From Flavobacterium lacus (lineage in GTDB: Bacteria > Bacteroidota > Bacteroidia > Flavobacteriales > Flavobacteriaceae): DNA of 64,000 nucleotides. Positions 54,510-63,880 of this stretch are shown here, one piece after another; position 1 is the stretch's first letter, and every line of letters begins with the position of its first letter. Where the stretch lies: the NCBI RefSeq assembly GCF_003268815.1, contig NZ_QLSV01000009.1, forward strand, positions 100,366 to 164,365, read 5' to 3'. Under the pieces are notes generated by a model. It was given only the letters and a program-made list of their open reading frames with translations. It was not told the origin of the DNA and ran no database searches. The position numbers and the translations under genes are program-made.

Positions 54510-56423
54510 TTACTTCAAAGAAATTTTAAAAACCGAAACCCCCAAAGGCGGCAATGTCAATTCTACCGAAAATTCCCTACCATTCCAAGCTTCCTTTTCA
54601 ATTTTGATGGCTTTTTTATTGTTGATGCCGCTTCCGCCGTATTCTACTTTATCCGAATTAAAAATTTCAGTCAATTTTCCTTTGGAAGGTAATCCGATTC
54701 GATAATTCTCTCGAACTACCGGCGTGAAATTACAAACCACCACTAAATTTTCTTTTTCATTTTTTCCTTTACGGATGTAACTCAGCACCGCATTTTGATG
54801 ATCGGAATAATTAATCCATTCAAAACCTTCGGGGCTAAATTGATTTTCGAATAAAGCGGGATTCGTTTTATATAACTCATTTAAATCGCTGATGCATTTT
54901 CGTGTGCCTTCGTGATAACCGTATTCTAACAAATGCCAGTCTAAACTTCCGTCAAATTTCCATTCGGCACGTTGACCGAATTCAGAACCCATAAACAGTA
55001 AATTCGTTCCCGGATGCGTGAACATATAGCCGTAAAGCAAACGTAAATTGGCGAATTGCTGCCATTCATCTCCTGTCATTCGTCCTAAAATGGATTTTTT
55101 TCCGTAAACAACTTCATCGTGCGAAAGCGGCAACATAAAGTTTTCGGAAAACGCATACGTCATCGAAAAAGTCAAATCATTTTGATGGTATTTTCTGTAA
55201 ATCGATTCTCTTTTAAAGTATTCTAAAGTATCGTGCATCCAACCCATCATCCATTTCATTCCAAAGCCTAATCCGCCCACGGATGTTGGTCTGGAAACCA
55301 TTGGAAACGATGTACTTTCTTCGGCAATCGTCTGAACTCCTTCATAATTGGAATAAACCGCTTCATTAAAATCTTTTAAGAAACTGATGGTATCTAAGTT
55401 TTCTCTTCCGCCAAAAATATTCGGTTCCCACTCCCCGTCTTTTCGGGAATAATCCAAATACAACATCGAAGCGACAGCATCTACACGCAAACCATCCGCA
55501 TGATAATGGTCGAGCCAAAACAACGCATTGGAAATCAAAAACGAACGCACTTCATTTCTGCCATAATTAAATACCAAACTTTTCCAATCGGGATGATAAC
55601 CTTTTCTTCGATCGGGATGTTCATATAAATTGGAACCGTCAAAAAATCCTAAACCGTGAGCATCGTCGGGAAAATGCGACGGAACCCAGTCTAAAATCAC
55701 GCCAATTCCGGCTTGGTGCAATTTATCTACCAAAAACATAAAATCCTGCGGTTTTCCAAATCGGGAAGTTGGTGCAAAATAGCCAATCAACTGATAACCC
55801 CACGATGGATCATACGGATATTCCATAATTGGCATAAATTCCACGTGCGTGAAACCGGTTTCTTTGACATAATTCACCAAATCTTCCGCCAATTCTAAAT
55901 AAGTGAGCGAACGATCTTGCTCTAAATTGCGTTTCCACGAACCCAAATGCACTTCATACACCGAATACGGTTTGTCGAAACCATTTTTATCCTTTCGGGA
56001 ATCCATCCATTTTTTGTCTTTCCATTTGTATTCCAAATCCCAAATAACTGACGCCGTTTCCGGTGGTTTTTGGCAATATAACGCAAACGGATCTGCTTTT
56101 TCAGTGATAATTCCGTTGTTGTTGGACTGAATTTTATATTTGTATTTTGTTCCTTTATCAATGTTAGGAATAAATCCTTCCCAAATTCCGGACGCATCCC
56201 AACGCACATTCAATGGATGTTCGCCCTGAATCCAGTAATTAAAATCGCCCACGACAGAAACCGAACGTGCCGACGGTGCCCAAACGGCAAAATAAACGCC
56301 TTTTACGCCGTTGACCTCCGTGAGATGAGCTCCTAATTTTTCGTATAATCTAAAATGTTTTCCGGCTTTGAATAAGGCGATGTCAAAATCGGTGAAAAGG
56401 GAATGTGGTTGTACTTGGTTCAT
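54510..56423 (-). CDS. glgB: 1,4-alpha-glucan branching enzyme
   Basis: GlgB (637 residues) cuts alpha-1,4 chains and rejoins them in alpha-1,6 linkage. The N-terminal carbohydrate-binding module (about 25-115, VKGVYFAVWAPSARSVSVVGDFN) precedes the GH13 barrel, with catalytic D315 (GLRVDAVASML) and E368 (IAEEST), LPLSHDEVVYG and a C-terminal beta domain. It is shorter at the N-terminus than the E. coli enzyme, as is usual for this phylum. It belongs with glgE and the maltokinase gene upstream, though an unknown gene lies between. Confidence 0.96.
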   Translation of the reverse strand: MNQVQPHSLFTDFDIALFKAGKHFRLYEKLGAHLTEVNGVKGVYFAVWAPSARSVSVVGDFNYWIQGEHPLNVRWDASGIWEGFIPNIDKGTKYKYKIQSNNNGIITEKADPFALYCQKPPETASVIWDLEYKWKDKKWMDSRKDKNGFDKPYSVYEVHLGSWKRNLEQDRSLTYLELAEDLVNYVKETGFTHVEFMPIMEYPYDPSWGYQLIGYFAPTSRFGKPQDFMFLVDKLHQAGIGVILDWVPSHFPDDAHGLGFFDGSNLYEHPDRRKGYHPDWKSLVFNYGRNEVRSFLISNALFWLDHYHADGLRVDAVASMLYLDYSRKDGEWEPNIFGGRENLDTISFLKDFNEAVYSNYEGVQTIAEESTSFPMVSRPTSVGGLGFGMKWMMGWMHDTLEYFKRESIYRKYHQNDLTFSMTYAFSENFMLPLSHDEVVYGKKSILGRMTGDEWQQFANLRLLYGYMFTHPGTNLLFMGSEFGQRAEWKFDGSLDWHLLEYGYHEGTRKCISDLNELYKTNPALFENQFSPEGFEWINYSDHQNAVLSYIRKGKNEKENLVVVCNFTPVVRENYRIGLPSKGKLTEIFNSDKVEYGGSGINNKKAIKIEKEAWNGREFSVELTLPPLGVSVFKISLK

Positions 56424-56484
56424 ATGTTTTAACCTTAAAGGTATTGTGTTTTTTTTTATTTCGTAATTCTAATAATAAATGTAA

Positions 56485-57378
56485 TTATTTTTTCAATTCC
56501 ATTACTTTCTCTAATAAAGGTGCTAATCCATTTTCTGTAATTGTGTCATTATTCCAAAAACTCATACAACAACTTACATACTTGTCTCTGACTTTACTTG
56601 CAATATAATAAATTGTTAAAGTTTTTCCTCCTGACATTCCTACAAGTAATGATTTTGCACCTATAAAATCATAGATTACTTTTTTAGCTTTCGTTTCTGT
56701 TCCTTCAAATATAACGACAACATCTTCCTCTGAAAGTACTTTTCCGCCTTTTTTATTTTTTGTAACAGTAAATTGATTGTCAATGGAGTTCTTCGCACTT
56801 TCGAATGTTTTGTGAACCGACCAATTCATTTCTCCGTAATATGGACATTGTACGGTGTTTATGTTTGTCCAATAACAACTATTTCCAAGTTTGATTTTTC
56901 GTCCTGCAAAATCAATACTATCAATAGTCATTGGCTCAAAAACTTCTTTTGGTATTTCACCGTTCAAAATTAGATTTATATATTTTCTTTCAAATTCTTG
57001 ATTTTGTTTTCCATAATAACCAAACCAAAAAACTGAAACGGTTTTGTTTTTATTCTCAACAAAATAATATGAACTAATCTGATTAATATTTTCCGCAATA
57101 TTTTCAAATTTAGTGATGAATAAATTGTTGTTTTTTAATGTTTCGTCTTTTGTTTTAATGTCACTTTCTTTAATGGAATATTTTCTATATAGTTTTTTTA
57201 ACCCCTTTTCAGAAAATTCATTACTAAATGTTTGACTTGAAAAATCAACTCCATCAACATTAAAGAAAATAATTGTTTGGTTATTAATAGCTTTAAGTCG
57301 TTTTACAAAATCATCATTTTCTTGACTAAATAAAAATGTTGAAATTAATGTAAAAACTAAAAAAAATATTGACTTCAT
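56485..57378 (-). CDS. Hypothetical secreted protein inside the glycogen locus
   Basis: I do not recognise this 297-residue protein. It has a signal peptide (MKSIFFLVFTLISTFLFSQ) and a Lys/Asn/Phe-rich body with four cysteines, two of them adjacent (VSCCMSFW). No enzyme motif is visible. It lies between glgB and the maltokinase gene, on the same strand, with a 61-base gap before glgB and a 319-base gap after the maltokinase gene. A/T-rich codon use and the odd location suggest a later insertion. A link to glycogen metabolism is not supported. Confidence 0.68.
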   Translation of the reverse strand: MKSIFFLVFTLISTFLFSQENDDFVKRLKAINNQTIIFFNVDGVDFSSQTFSNEFSEKGLKKLYRKYSIKESDIKTKDETLKNNNLFITKFENIAENINQISSYYFVENKNKTVSVFWFGYYGKQNQEFERKYINLILNGEIPKEVFEPMTIDSIDFAGRKIKLGNSCYWTNINTVQCPYYGEMNWSVHKTFESAKNSIDNQFTVTKNKKGGKVLSEEDVVVIFEGTETKAKKVIYDFIGAKSLLVGMSGGKTLTIYYIASKVRDKYVSCCMSFWNNDTITENGLAPLLEKVMELKK

Positions 57379-57383
57379 ATTTT

Positions 57384-57518
57384 TTATTTTACAATATTAA
57401 AAGTATGTAATGATTTTCCATAATTTCTCATTGAAACTTTACTTGTCAAAGCATTGTCACTTGGTTTTACAGAAATACTTTGGTTTATGTCATATGAATC
57501 ATTTTGGGAAAATTTCAT
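57384..57518 (-). other. Small open frame or gene fragment (44 codons)
   Basis: Read on the minus strand, an ATG-started frame of 44 codons begins MKFSQNDSYDINQSISV and ends RNYGKSLHTFNIVK, ending 5 bases before the unknown gene. It may be a fragment of a larger gene or a chance frame. The remainder of the 57379-57697 gap shows no other convincing gene or repeat. Confidence 0.25.
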
Positions 57519-57697
57519 ACTAATAGTTTATTTGATGTCTTTTTACATAGAATGCCTTCACATAACTTCCATAACTACTTAAGTAAAAGTAAAAGAAACG
57601 ATATTGTTTTTTCACTATTGCCATTTAGGGATTATATCTGTAAACAAAGTCAATTATCAATTCTATACTTTTTGTTCTATATTATATGTTCTTTAAT

Positions 57698-59320
57698 CTA
57701 ATAATTCATAATACTCTGAATCCCCCTCAACGGAATCACCGCCCAACGTGGTCTGGAATTCAATTCGTAACCCAACTCGTAAACCGCTTTTTCCAGCAAA
57801 CAATACTTCAACAAAAAGTCAATTTCGTGGTTGTAACCAATGTTTAAATTGCCGGATTGAGCTTTTTCAATATAGGTTTCCAAAAAGACACCCACAAAAT
57901 ATTTATACAGAATCTCTCCGGCTTTAAACAATTCTTCCTGTTCAAACGGATATTTTTCTTTGTTGTTAAAAATCGTTGCATAAATGGCATAATGAAACGA
58001 ACGAAACATTCCCGCCACATCTTTCAACGGTGGTTGTTTTACTTTTCGGTCACGAATGGTGCTTTCCGGTTCGCCTTCAAAATCCAAAATATAAAAATCA
58101 TCGCCATTCACTAACACTTGTCCCAAATGATAATCACCGTGAATGCGAATGCGTTCCGATTTCATCTTCGTCCAATCGAAATCAACAAAATGTTTCCGAA
58201 CTAACTTCTTATTTTCCATAAATTGATGAGCCAATTCCAACGCCAATCCATCTAATTTATGCAAACTGTTTTCAATGATATTCAACCGGTTTTGAAACTG
58301 ATACAACATTCTGTTTTTCAACCAAACAGTATAATCGCCATTGTAAGTGGTGGGTGTAAAAGCCGTTTCGTGGATATCGCTTCCCAAGGCAATATGCATT
58401 TCTGCCGTTCGCAAAGCCAATGTTTGAATGCGTAAAAACAAACTCAAACCCACCCAATCAATAATTTCGGGCGGAATTTCATTAATTCGTAACCGCTTAA
58501 ACATCGCAATATCGGGTAATTTATCGATTTTAATTTTTTTGCGTTTCAAATTATCAAAAACACCGTCGGCCTGTTCAAGCATAAATTTCCACGCATCACC
58601 TTGATTCGATACCAATTCTTGCATCAAACCGAGCGTAATATTCCCTTCGGCCAAAGCCAAATTAATACTTCCGGTATAGCGTGGTGTATTTTCAAAATGC
58701 ATTCTTTCCGTCAAAAAACGACTGATTTCATAATCGGGATTTGTGCTGACATAAATTCTTCTGAAAATCTTCAACACAAACGAATCGTTGTAAATAATTG
58801 ACGTATTACTTTGCTCTAATCCCATAAAACGAGACGATTGATAATCTTCTTTTTCGATGGATGAACCTTTATGAAAAACCAATTTCAATCCGGGCGTTTC
58901 TTTTGATTTTACAATATTATCAAACAGCAACTTACGAAAATCTTCTTGATGTAAAGCATCAACTAAATAACCGGTTTGCTTTCCCATCACCACCGGAGCA
59001 ATAACGGTACTTGTATCCAATTCTTCCTTGGCCATAAAAGCCAACGGCATAAAATAATGTTGGTAAAACGCTTCTTTGAAATTCACTTCCAACAACACCC
59101 CATAATAGGTGTTTTTCTTGGATGTTATCTTAAACTGATCAACCACCTCGATGTACTTTAACGTACTCGCTTTTCCGCCATACCATCGTTTATTAATGAT
59201 ATAATTTTCTAAAATATCCGAAGAAAAAACCTTGACAAAATCATCATCATCAAAACAAGTTTCCCACGTAGTTTTAAATTCAAATGTACTGGTAAAAGTA
59301 TCTTGGTTGGTTGTATTCAT
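57698..59320 (-). CDS. Maltokinase
   Basis: The 540-residue protein resembles the Pep2/Mak maltokinases that make maltose 1-phosphate with ATP. It begins like the family (an N-cap region with NKRWYGGKAS), and carries the phosphotransferase-type active site IHGDYHLGQVLVNG followed by YILDFEGEP. GlgE is encoded immediately upstream with a 1-base overlap (TAATG), so the product of this enzyme would be the direct substrate of GlgE. It is a separate protein, not fused to trehalose synthase as in many actinobacteria. Confidence 0.9.
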   Translation of the reverse strand: MNTTNQDTFTSTFEFKTTWETCFDDDDFVKVFSSDILENYIINKRWYGGKASTLKYIEVVDQFKITSKKNTYYGVLLEVNFKEAFYQHYFMPLAFMAKEELDTSTVIAPVVMGKQTGYLVDALHQEDFRKLLFDNIVKSKETPGLKLVFHKGSSIEKEDYQSSRFMGLEQSNTSIIYNDSFVLKIFRRIYVSTNPDYEISRFLTERMHFENTPRYTGSINLALAEGNITLGLMQELVSNQGDAWKFMLEQADGVFDNLKRKKIKIDKLPDIAMFKRLRINEIPPEIIDWVGLSLFLRIQTLALRTAEMHIALGSDIHETAFTPTTYNGDYTVWLKNRMLYQFQNRLNIIENSLHKLDGLALELAHQFMENKKLVRKHFVDFDWTKMKSERIRIHGDYHLGQVLVNGDDFYILDFEGEPESTIRDRKVKQPPLKDVAGMFRSFHYAIYATIFNNKEKYPFEQEELFKAGEILYKYFVGVFLETYIEKAQSGNLNIGYNHEIDFLLKYCLLEKAVYELGYELNSRPRWAVIPLRGIQSIMNY

Positions 59321-61254
59321 TATCGTTCAATTTTAAATAAATGAAAAGGTAAAGCAGGATGTAATTCAACAAAATTCCACTCTCTATCCCAATAATAAGT
59401 GTTTCCGGTAATTAAATCGGTTACTTTAACCGGTTGATTTCCAATTTCTTCCAAAGGTAAACGAACCACAGCCTGCAATGGATTTTGTGCATTCAAACTA
59501 CAAACCATCAATGTATGATCGGTTTTGGCATCATTAAATTTATAATAAGCAATCAATTGTTCGTTATCCGTTTTACAAAAAACAATATTATTAGTTTGTT
59601 GCAAGGATTCTTGCTGTTTTCTGATATGATTGATGCGAGTAATCAACGTAGTCAATTTGTTTTTCGCTTCCCAATCCCAATGATATACTTCGTATTTCTC
59701 CGAATTCAAATATTCTTCTTTTCCTTTTGCCATCGGTTGATGAACCAAAAATTCATAAGCCGGACCATAAATTCCAACACTTGAACTCAACGTCGCAGCT
59801 AAAAAATATTTTTGTAAATAAACCGATTCATTTCCGGTTTGCAACGCAAAAGGCAGAATATCAGGCGTATTCGGCCAGAAATTCGGTCGGAAAAATTCCT
59901 TTTGTTCGGTTTGAGTTAACTCTGTAACGTATTCAATCAATTCCGCTTTCGTATTTCGCCAAGTAAAATAAGTATACGATTGCGAAAAACCTTGTTTTGC
60001 CAATTCATTCATAATTTTCGGACGCGTAAAAGCTTCCGACAAAAACAACACATCCGGATGTTTCTTCTTAATCTCGCCAATCAACCATCCCCAGAAATAA
60101 AAGGGTTTCGTGTGCGGATTATCAACACGATAGACTTTAATTCCACATTCTTCAATCCAAAACAAAGCGACATCTAACAATTCCTTCCACAAGTTTTTCC
60201 AATCGCCACTTTCAAAATAAATCGGTTGAATATCTTGGTACTTTTTTGGTGGATTTTCGGCATATTGCACCGTTCCGTCCGGACGCCATTTGAACCATTG
60301 CGGAAAATCTTTCACATACGGATGATCAGGAGCGGCTTGCAACGCATAATCCATCGCAATTTCAATTCCCATCGATTGGGCTTTTTTCACCAATGATTTA
60401 AAATCGTCAATCGATCCCAATTCAGGATGCGTCGATTTATGTCCGCCAAACTTTGAACCAATTCCCCACGGCGAACCCACATCGCCTTTTTCAGCCGTAG
60501 TGGCATTGTTTTTTCCTTTGCGATTTACTTCTCCAATCGGATGAATCGGCGGAAAATACAACGTATCAAAACCCATTTCCACCACTCGCGGCAACAATCG
60601 TTCGCAATCTTTAAACGTTCCGTGTTTACCGGGAATTTCTGATACCGAACGTGGAAAAAATTCATACCATGTGCTAAACAACGCTTTTTTACGATCTACA
60701 TAAACCTTCAACTCTGAAGATGAATTCGCTAATGTTCTAGTCGGATATTTTTTAAAAATTTGATGTAATTCATCCGACAACGCAATCGCAATCGCTGAAT
60801 CATATAATTTTGCATCTTGAAATGCTTTGATGGCTGCATTCAAATATACTTTTTCTTCTTTTGTAACTTCTTTCAAAATGGCTTGGCAGTACTCTGCTCC
60901 TTCCAACAATTCCGATTTAACGTGTTGATTATCGTTAATTTTACGCTCTGTTCCGTGTTGCCAATTTAAAGCATAATCGACCCAACCTTCAATAAAATAG
61001 GAATAAAAACCTTGCTTTTCAACAACAAATTCGGCTCCCCATTCATCATTTTCCGTGGGAGACATTCGCACTTCACTCCACTTTTTATCTTTTTCGTGTT
61101 TAAATTTCACACAACAATCCACCACATCGTGACCGTCGGAAAAAACGTGAGCTGATACATTAACTGTTTGGTTGATAATTCGCTTTATAAAAAAAGAACC
61201 TCCATCTAATTGAGGCTTCACACTTTCAATAACAATACGCGTCTGATTTTGCAT
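59320..61254 (-). CDS. glgE: Alpha-1,4-glucan:maltose-1-phosphate maltosyltransferase
   Basis: GlgE (644 residues) adds maltosyl units from maltose 1-phosphate to the ends of alpha-1,4-glucan. The N-terminal domain (about 1-130) and helical insert (about 130-190) precede the GH13 barrel, with TLYFPPIHPIGEVNRKGKNN, nucleophile D378 in VYRVDNPHTKPFYFW and acid/base E407 in FLSEAFTRP. These are the GlgE-specific motifs. It overlaps the maltokinase gene by one base and starts the minus-strand glycogen cluster. TreS, the usual source of maltose, is not next to it. Confidence 0.95.
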   Translation of the reverse strand: MQNQTRIVIESVKPQLDGGSFFIKRIINQTVNVSAHVFSDGHDVVDCCVKFKHEKDKKWSEVRMSPTENDEWGAEFVVEKQGFYSYFIEGWVDYALNWQHGTERKINDNQHVKSELLEGAEYCQAILKEVTKEEKVYLNAAIKAFQDAKLYDSAIAIALSDELHQIFKKYPTRTLANSSSELKVYVDRKKALFSTWYEFFPRSVSEIPGKHGTFKDCERLLPRVVEMGFDTLYFPPIHPIGEVNRKGKNNATTAEKGDVGSPWGIGSKFGGHKSTHPELGSIDDFKSLVKKAQSMGIEIAMDYALQAAPDHPYVKDFPQWFKWRPDGTVQYAENPPKKYQDIQPIYFESGDWKNLWKELLDVALFWIEECGIKVYRVDNPHTKPFYFWGWLIGEIKKKHPDVLFLSEAFTRPKIMNELAKQGFSQSYTYFTWRNTKAELIEYVTELTQTEQKEFFRPNFWPNTPDILPFALQTGNESVYLQKYFLAATLSSSVGIYGPAYEFLVHQPMAKGKEEYLNSEKYEVYHWDWEAKNKLTTLITRINHIRKQQESLQQTNNIVFCKTDNEQLIAYYKFNDAKTDHTLMVCSLNAQNPLQAVVRLPLEEIGNQPVKVTDLITGNTYYWDREWNFVELHPALPFHLFKIER

Positions 61255-61304
61255 TTTAAGTAATTTTTATGAACTCTAAATTTATAAAAAATAAAATTAA
61301 ATCT

Positions 61305-61312
61305 TACCTTTC
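61305..61312 (+). promoter_or_regulatory. Possible -7 box for the alpha/beta hydrolase gene
   Basis: TACCTTTC matches TAnnTTT(G) at seven of eight positions and would start the mRNA near 61316, supporting the ATG at 61329 as the true start. Confidence 0.35.
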
Positions 61313-61328
61313 GTTAAAATTTATTGAA

Positions 61329-62192
61329 ATGTCAAAAAAAACCAAATCTGACAATCAATCCTTGCAGATTCCGAAGCCAATTCTCATAACCGCTAAATTT
61401 TTGCAAGCAATTTCACCAAGATTAGCCACTCAATTTGCTGCAAAACTTTTTACAACACCCATAAAACACAAAATTCCGAAACGGGAATTTCAAATGGATA
61501 AACAAAGTATTCAACACGATGTTTTAATTCCGTCCATCAATAAAACCATTAAAACCTACCAATACGGTAACAAACCGAAAAAGATTTTACTCGTTCACGG
61601 TTGGTCAGGTCGCGGAACTCAATTAGTCAAAATTGCCGACGAACTCATCGAAAATGGCTTTTCCATCATCAGTTTCGATGCTCCGGCTCACGGTAAAAGC
61701 AAAGGATATTCGTCGATTATGACCGAATTTATCGCTTCTATCATCGAACTCGAAAAACAATTCGGTCCGTTTGAATTTGCCATCGGTCATTCCCTAGGTG
61801 GCATGTCCATCATCAACGCCATCAAACAAAACCTGAATGTCAAAAAAGCCGTAATTATAGGTAGTGGCGATTTAATTCAGGATATTATCTCCGATTTTAT
61901 TCAAAATTTAGGTCTAAAACCACAAATTGGCGAGAGAATGCGTGAACATTTTGAAAAGAAATTCAGCGAACCCATGAACAATTATTCCACATCGGTCGTG
62001 TCCAAAAACATCGAAACACCTGTTTTAATCATCCACGACAACGACGATCACGATGTAAATGTAAAATGTGCCCACAACATTCACAACCATTTAAAAAACA
62101 GCAAATTAATGATAACCAATCATTTAGGTCATAGAAAAATATTAGGGAACGAAAAAGTAATCAATGAAATCAGTAATTTTATCAGAAGCTAA
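61329..62192 (+). CDS. Alpha/beta hydrolase
   Basis: The 287-residue protein (ATG at 61329; a longer form from 61269 is open but would leave only 14 bases to the divergent glgE start) has the alpha/beta-hydrolase core: ILLVHGWSGRGTQL forms the oxyanion region, IISFDAPAHGKSKG follows, and the nucleophile elbow is IGHSLGGMS. The late histidine lies in NHLGHRKI, and an aspartate in IHDNDDHDV, giving a complete triad. Members range from esterases to lipases, and the substrate is not evident. Confidence 0.88.
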   Translation: MSKKTKSDNQSLQIPKPILITAKFLQAISPRLATQFAAKLFTTPIKHKIPKREFQMDKQSIQHDVLIPSINKTIKTYQYGNKPKKILLVHGWSGRGTQLVKIADELIENGFSIISFDAPAHGKSKGYSSIMTEFIASIIELEKQFGPFEFAIGHSLGGMSIINAIKQNLNVKKAVIIGSGDLIQDIISDFIQNLGLKPQIGERMREHFEKKFSEPMNNYSTSVVSKNIETPVLIIHDNDDHDVNVKCAHNIHNHLKNSKLMITNHLGHRKILGNEKVINEISNFIRS

Positions 62193-62194
62193 TC

Positions 62195-62332
62195 CAGCTA
62201 TCCGCTGCAACTCCTCGGCCTTCAAGCCATTTTTCTAACGCTTTTTCGTGGCTTCTTTGGTTGCCCCAAAAAGCGAAGAAAAATTGGCTTTCAGTCCTGC
62301 GGGGTTTCCGCTACTATCTGGGCTACGATAAG
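62195..62332. repeat. GC-rich dispersed repeat, diverged copy
   Basis: GCTATCCGCTGCAACTCCTC and the later CCTGCGGGGTTTCCGCTACT match parts of the GC-rich repeat at 41611-41709 and 63881-64000. It fills the gap before the first msrB gene. Confidence 0.72.
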
Positions 62333-62356
62333 TGCTAAAAATTAAAATTTAATGTT

Positions 62357-62830
62357 ATGAAAAAATTAATCTTACTACTGACATTCGTCACATTAACCGC
62401 GTGTCAGGGACAAAAAAAGGAGCAAAAAAATCCAAAACCTAAAGTTGTCAAAACCGAAGCCGAATGGAAAGCTGAACTCACACCCGAACAATACGAAGTA
62501 TTACGTAAAAAAGGTACGGAAAGAGCTTTCACTGGAGCCTACTGGGATCATTTCGAAAAAGGACAATACGTTTGTGCCGCTTGCGAAAATCCGTTATTCA
62601 AATCCCAAACCAAATTCGAATCTGATTGTGGTTGGCCATCGTTTGACCAAGCTATCAAAGGTTCTGTGATTTATGAAAATGATTATAGTTTCGGAATGTC
62701 ACGTGTAGAAGTCATGTGTGCCAACTGTGGAAGTCACCTTGGTCACGTTTTTGATGACGGTCCGAAAGAAACCACCGGAAAACGTTTTTGTACCAACTCA
62801 ATTTCTGTCAAATTTATACCTGAAAAGTAA
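62357..62830 (+). CDS. msrB: Peptide methionine (R)-S-oxide reductase, lipoprotein form
   Basis: The 157-residue MsrB reduces R-methionine sulfoxide in proteins. The lipoprotein signal (TLTAC, Cys16) places it outside the cytoplasmic membrane. The structural zinc is held by C73/C76 and C121/C124. Catalytic C145 lies in [12 protein letters not shown], and C91 (CGWPSF) is a possible resolving residue. It overlaps the second msrB gene by one base. The pair would repair oxidised methionine in two compartments. Confidence 0.95.
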   Translation: MKKLILLLTFVTLTACQGQKKEQKNPKPKVVKTEAEWKAELTPEQYEVLRKKGTERAFTGAYWDHFEKGQYVCAACENPLFKSQTKFESDCGWPSFDQAIKGSVIYENDYSFGMSRVEVMCANCGSHLGHVFDDGPKETTGKRFCTNSISVKFIPEK

Positions 62831-63219
62831 TGGCCTATAAAATCCATAAAACCGAAGAAGAATGGAAAGCCCAATTAGGCTTAGAAAAATATAAAATCCT
62901 TCGTCAAAAAGGAACTGAATTTCCGCACACGGGACAATACAACCTCCATTTCGAAAAAGGAAAGTATGGCTGTGCAGCTTGTGGCGAAGTTCTATTTGAA
63001 AGCGATTCCAAATTTGATGCTCATTGCGGTTGGCCCTCCTTCGATCAATCCATCCCCGGAAAAGTAGAATACATCAAAGATGCATCCCATGGAATGATTC
63101 GCACCGAAATCCTGTGCGCCACTTGCGGAAGTCATCTTGGCCACGTTTTTGATGATGGTCCAACTGAAACCGGAGTTAGATATTGTGTAAACTCATTATC
63201 TATTGATTTTAAAAAATAA
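62830..63219 (+). CDS. msrB: Peptide methionine (R)-S-oxide reductase, cytoplasmic form
   Basis: This 129-residue MsrB has no signal peptide. Zinc ligands are C48/C51 and C96/C99, catalytic C119 is in VRYCVNSLSIDF, and C66 (CGWPSF) may be resolving. It begins one base before the end of the lipoprotein msrB gene (TAATG), so translation is coupled. The two copies share most motifs but differ in the N-terminal region, consistent with duplication followed by compartment change. Confidence 0.95.
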   Translation: MAYKIHKTEEEWKAQLGLEKYKILRQKGTEFPHTGQYNLHFEKGKYGCAACGEVLFESDSKFDAHCGWPSFDQSIPGKVEYIKDASHGMIRTEILCATCGSHLGHVFDDGPTETGVRYCVNSLSIDFKK

Positions 63220-63221
63220 AA

Positions 63222-63868
63222 ATGAATTTATTTGAAGAAACACCTAATTGGAAAGAAAATTAACTCCTTTAATTAATCAATACAAAGGAAAAAAACATCC
63301 ATTGGACTACCAAAAACCTTATCAATTGTTATTCATGGTTGTGCTCTCTGCTTAAGCTTCAGATGCCAATATTAACAAAATCGCACCTGAATTATTTAAA
63401 AGCTTTTCCAATATGGAAGTATTAGCCGCTTCAAATGTAGAATCGGTGTTTCCTTTCATCAGTAAAGTAAGAAATTTTGCAACAAAAGCAAATTGGCTTA
63501 TTGAAATCGCTAAAACCGTAAAAGAAGATAAATACATCCCAACAAATCTTGAAAACTTAACTGCTCTAAAAGGAATAGGAAGAAAATCAGCCAATGTAAT
63601 TCTCCGTGAAACCAACCAAAAAGCTGAAGGAATCATAGCTGATTTACACGTCATCCGAGTTGCTCCAAGAATCGGTCTAACCGATGACAACAAAGACGGC
63701 ATCAAAATCGAAAAACAACTAATGAAAATGCTTCCTCCTGAAATCTGGAATGAAATCGGAATGGCAATTTCATTTCTAGGAAGAGAAACTTGTCGCCCTA
63801 CTAATCCAAAATGTGATAAATGTGTTGTTAACTCTTATTGCAATTATTTTAAGAAAATTCAGAAGTAA
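63222..63868 (+). pseudogene. nth: Broken endonuclease III-like gene (nth)
   Basis: The gene starts at ATG 63222 (MNLFEETPNWKEN) but runs into a stop. One missing A in the poly-A run near 63255-63260 restores KLTPLINQYKGKKHPL in the next frame. In that frame a TAA at 63353-63355 replaces the glutamine of the conserved LSAQxSD motif. Beyond it, the helix-hairpin-helix LKGIGRKSANVIL, the catalytic aspartate region ADLHVIRV and all four iron-sulfur cysteines (C-x6-C-x2-C-x5-C) remain intact. The gene thus looks recently inactivated: one frameshift and one nonsense change. A sequencing error could explain the frameshift more easily than the stop. No function should be assigned to the downstream 151-codon frame. 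Confidence 0.85.
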
Positions 63869-63880
63869 TTCTTTCCTTTT

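Noticed and set aside
63413..63868. An intact 151-residue protein starting at the internal ATG.
   Set aside because: It lacks the N-terminal part of the endonuclease III fold, and the upstream sequence still encodes the missing part in broken form.
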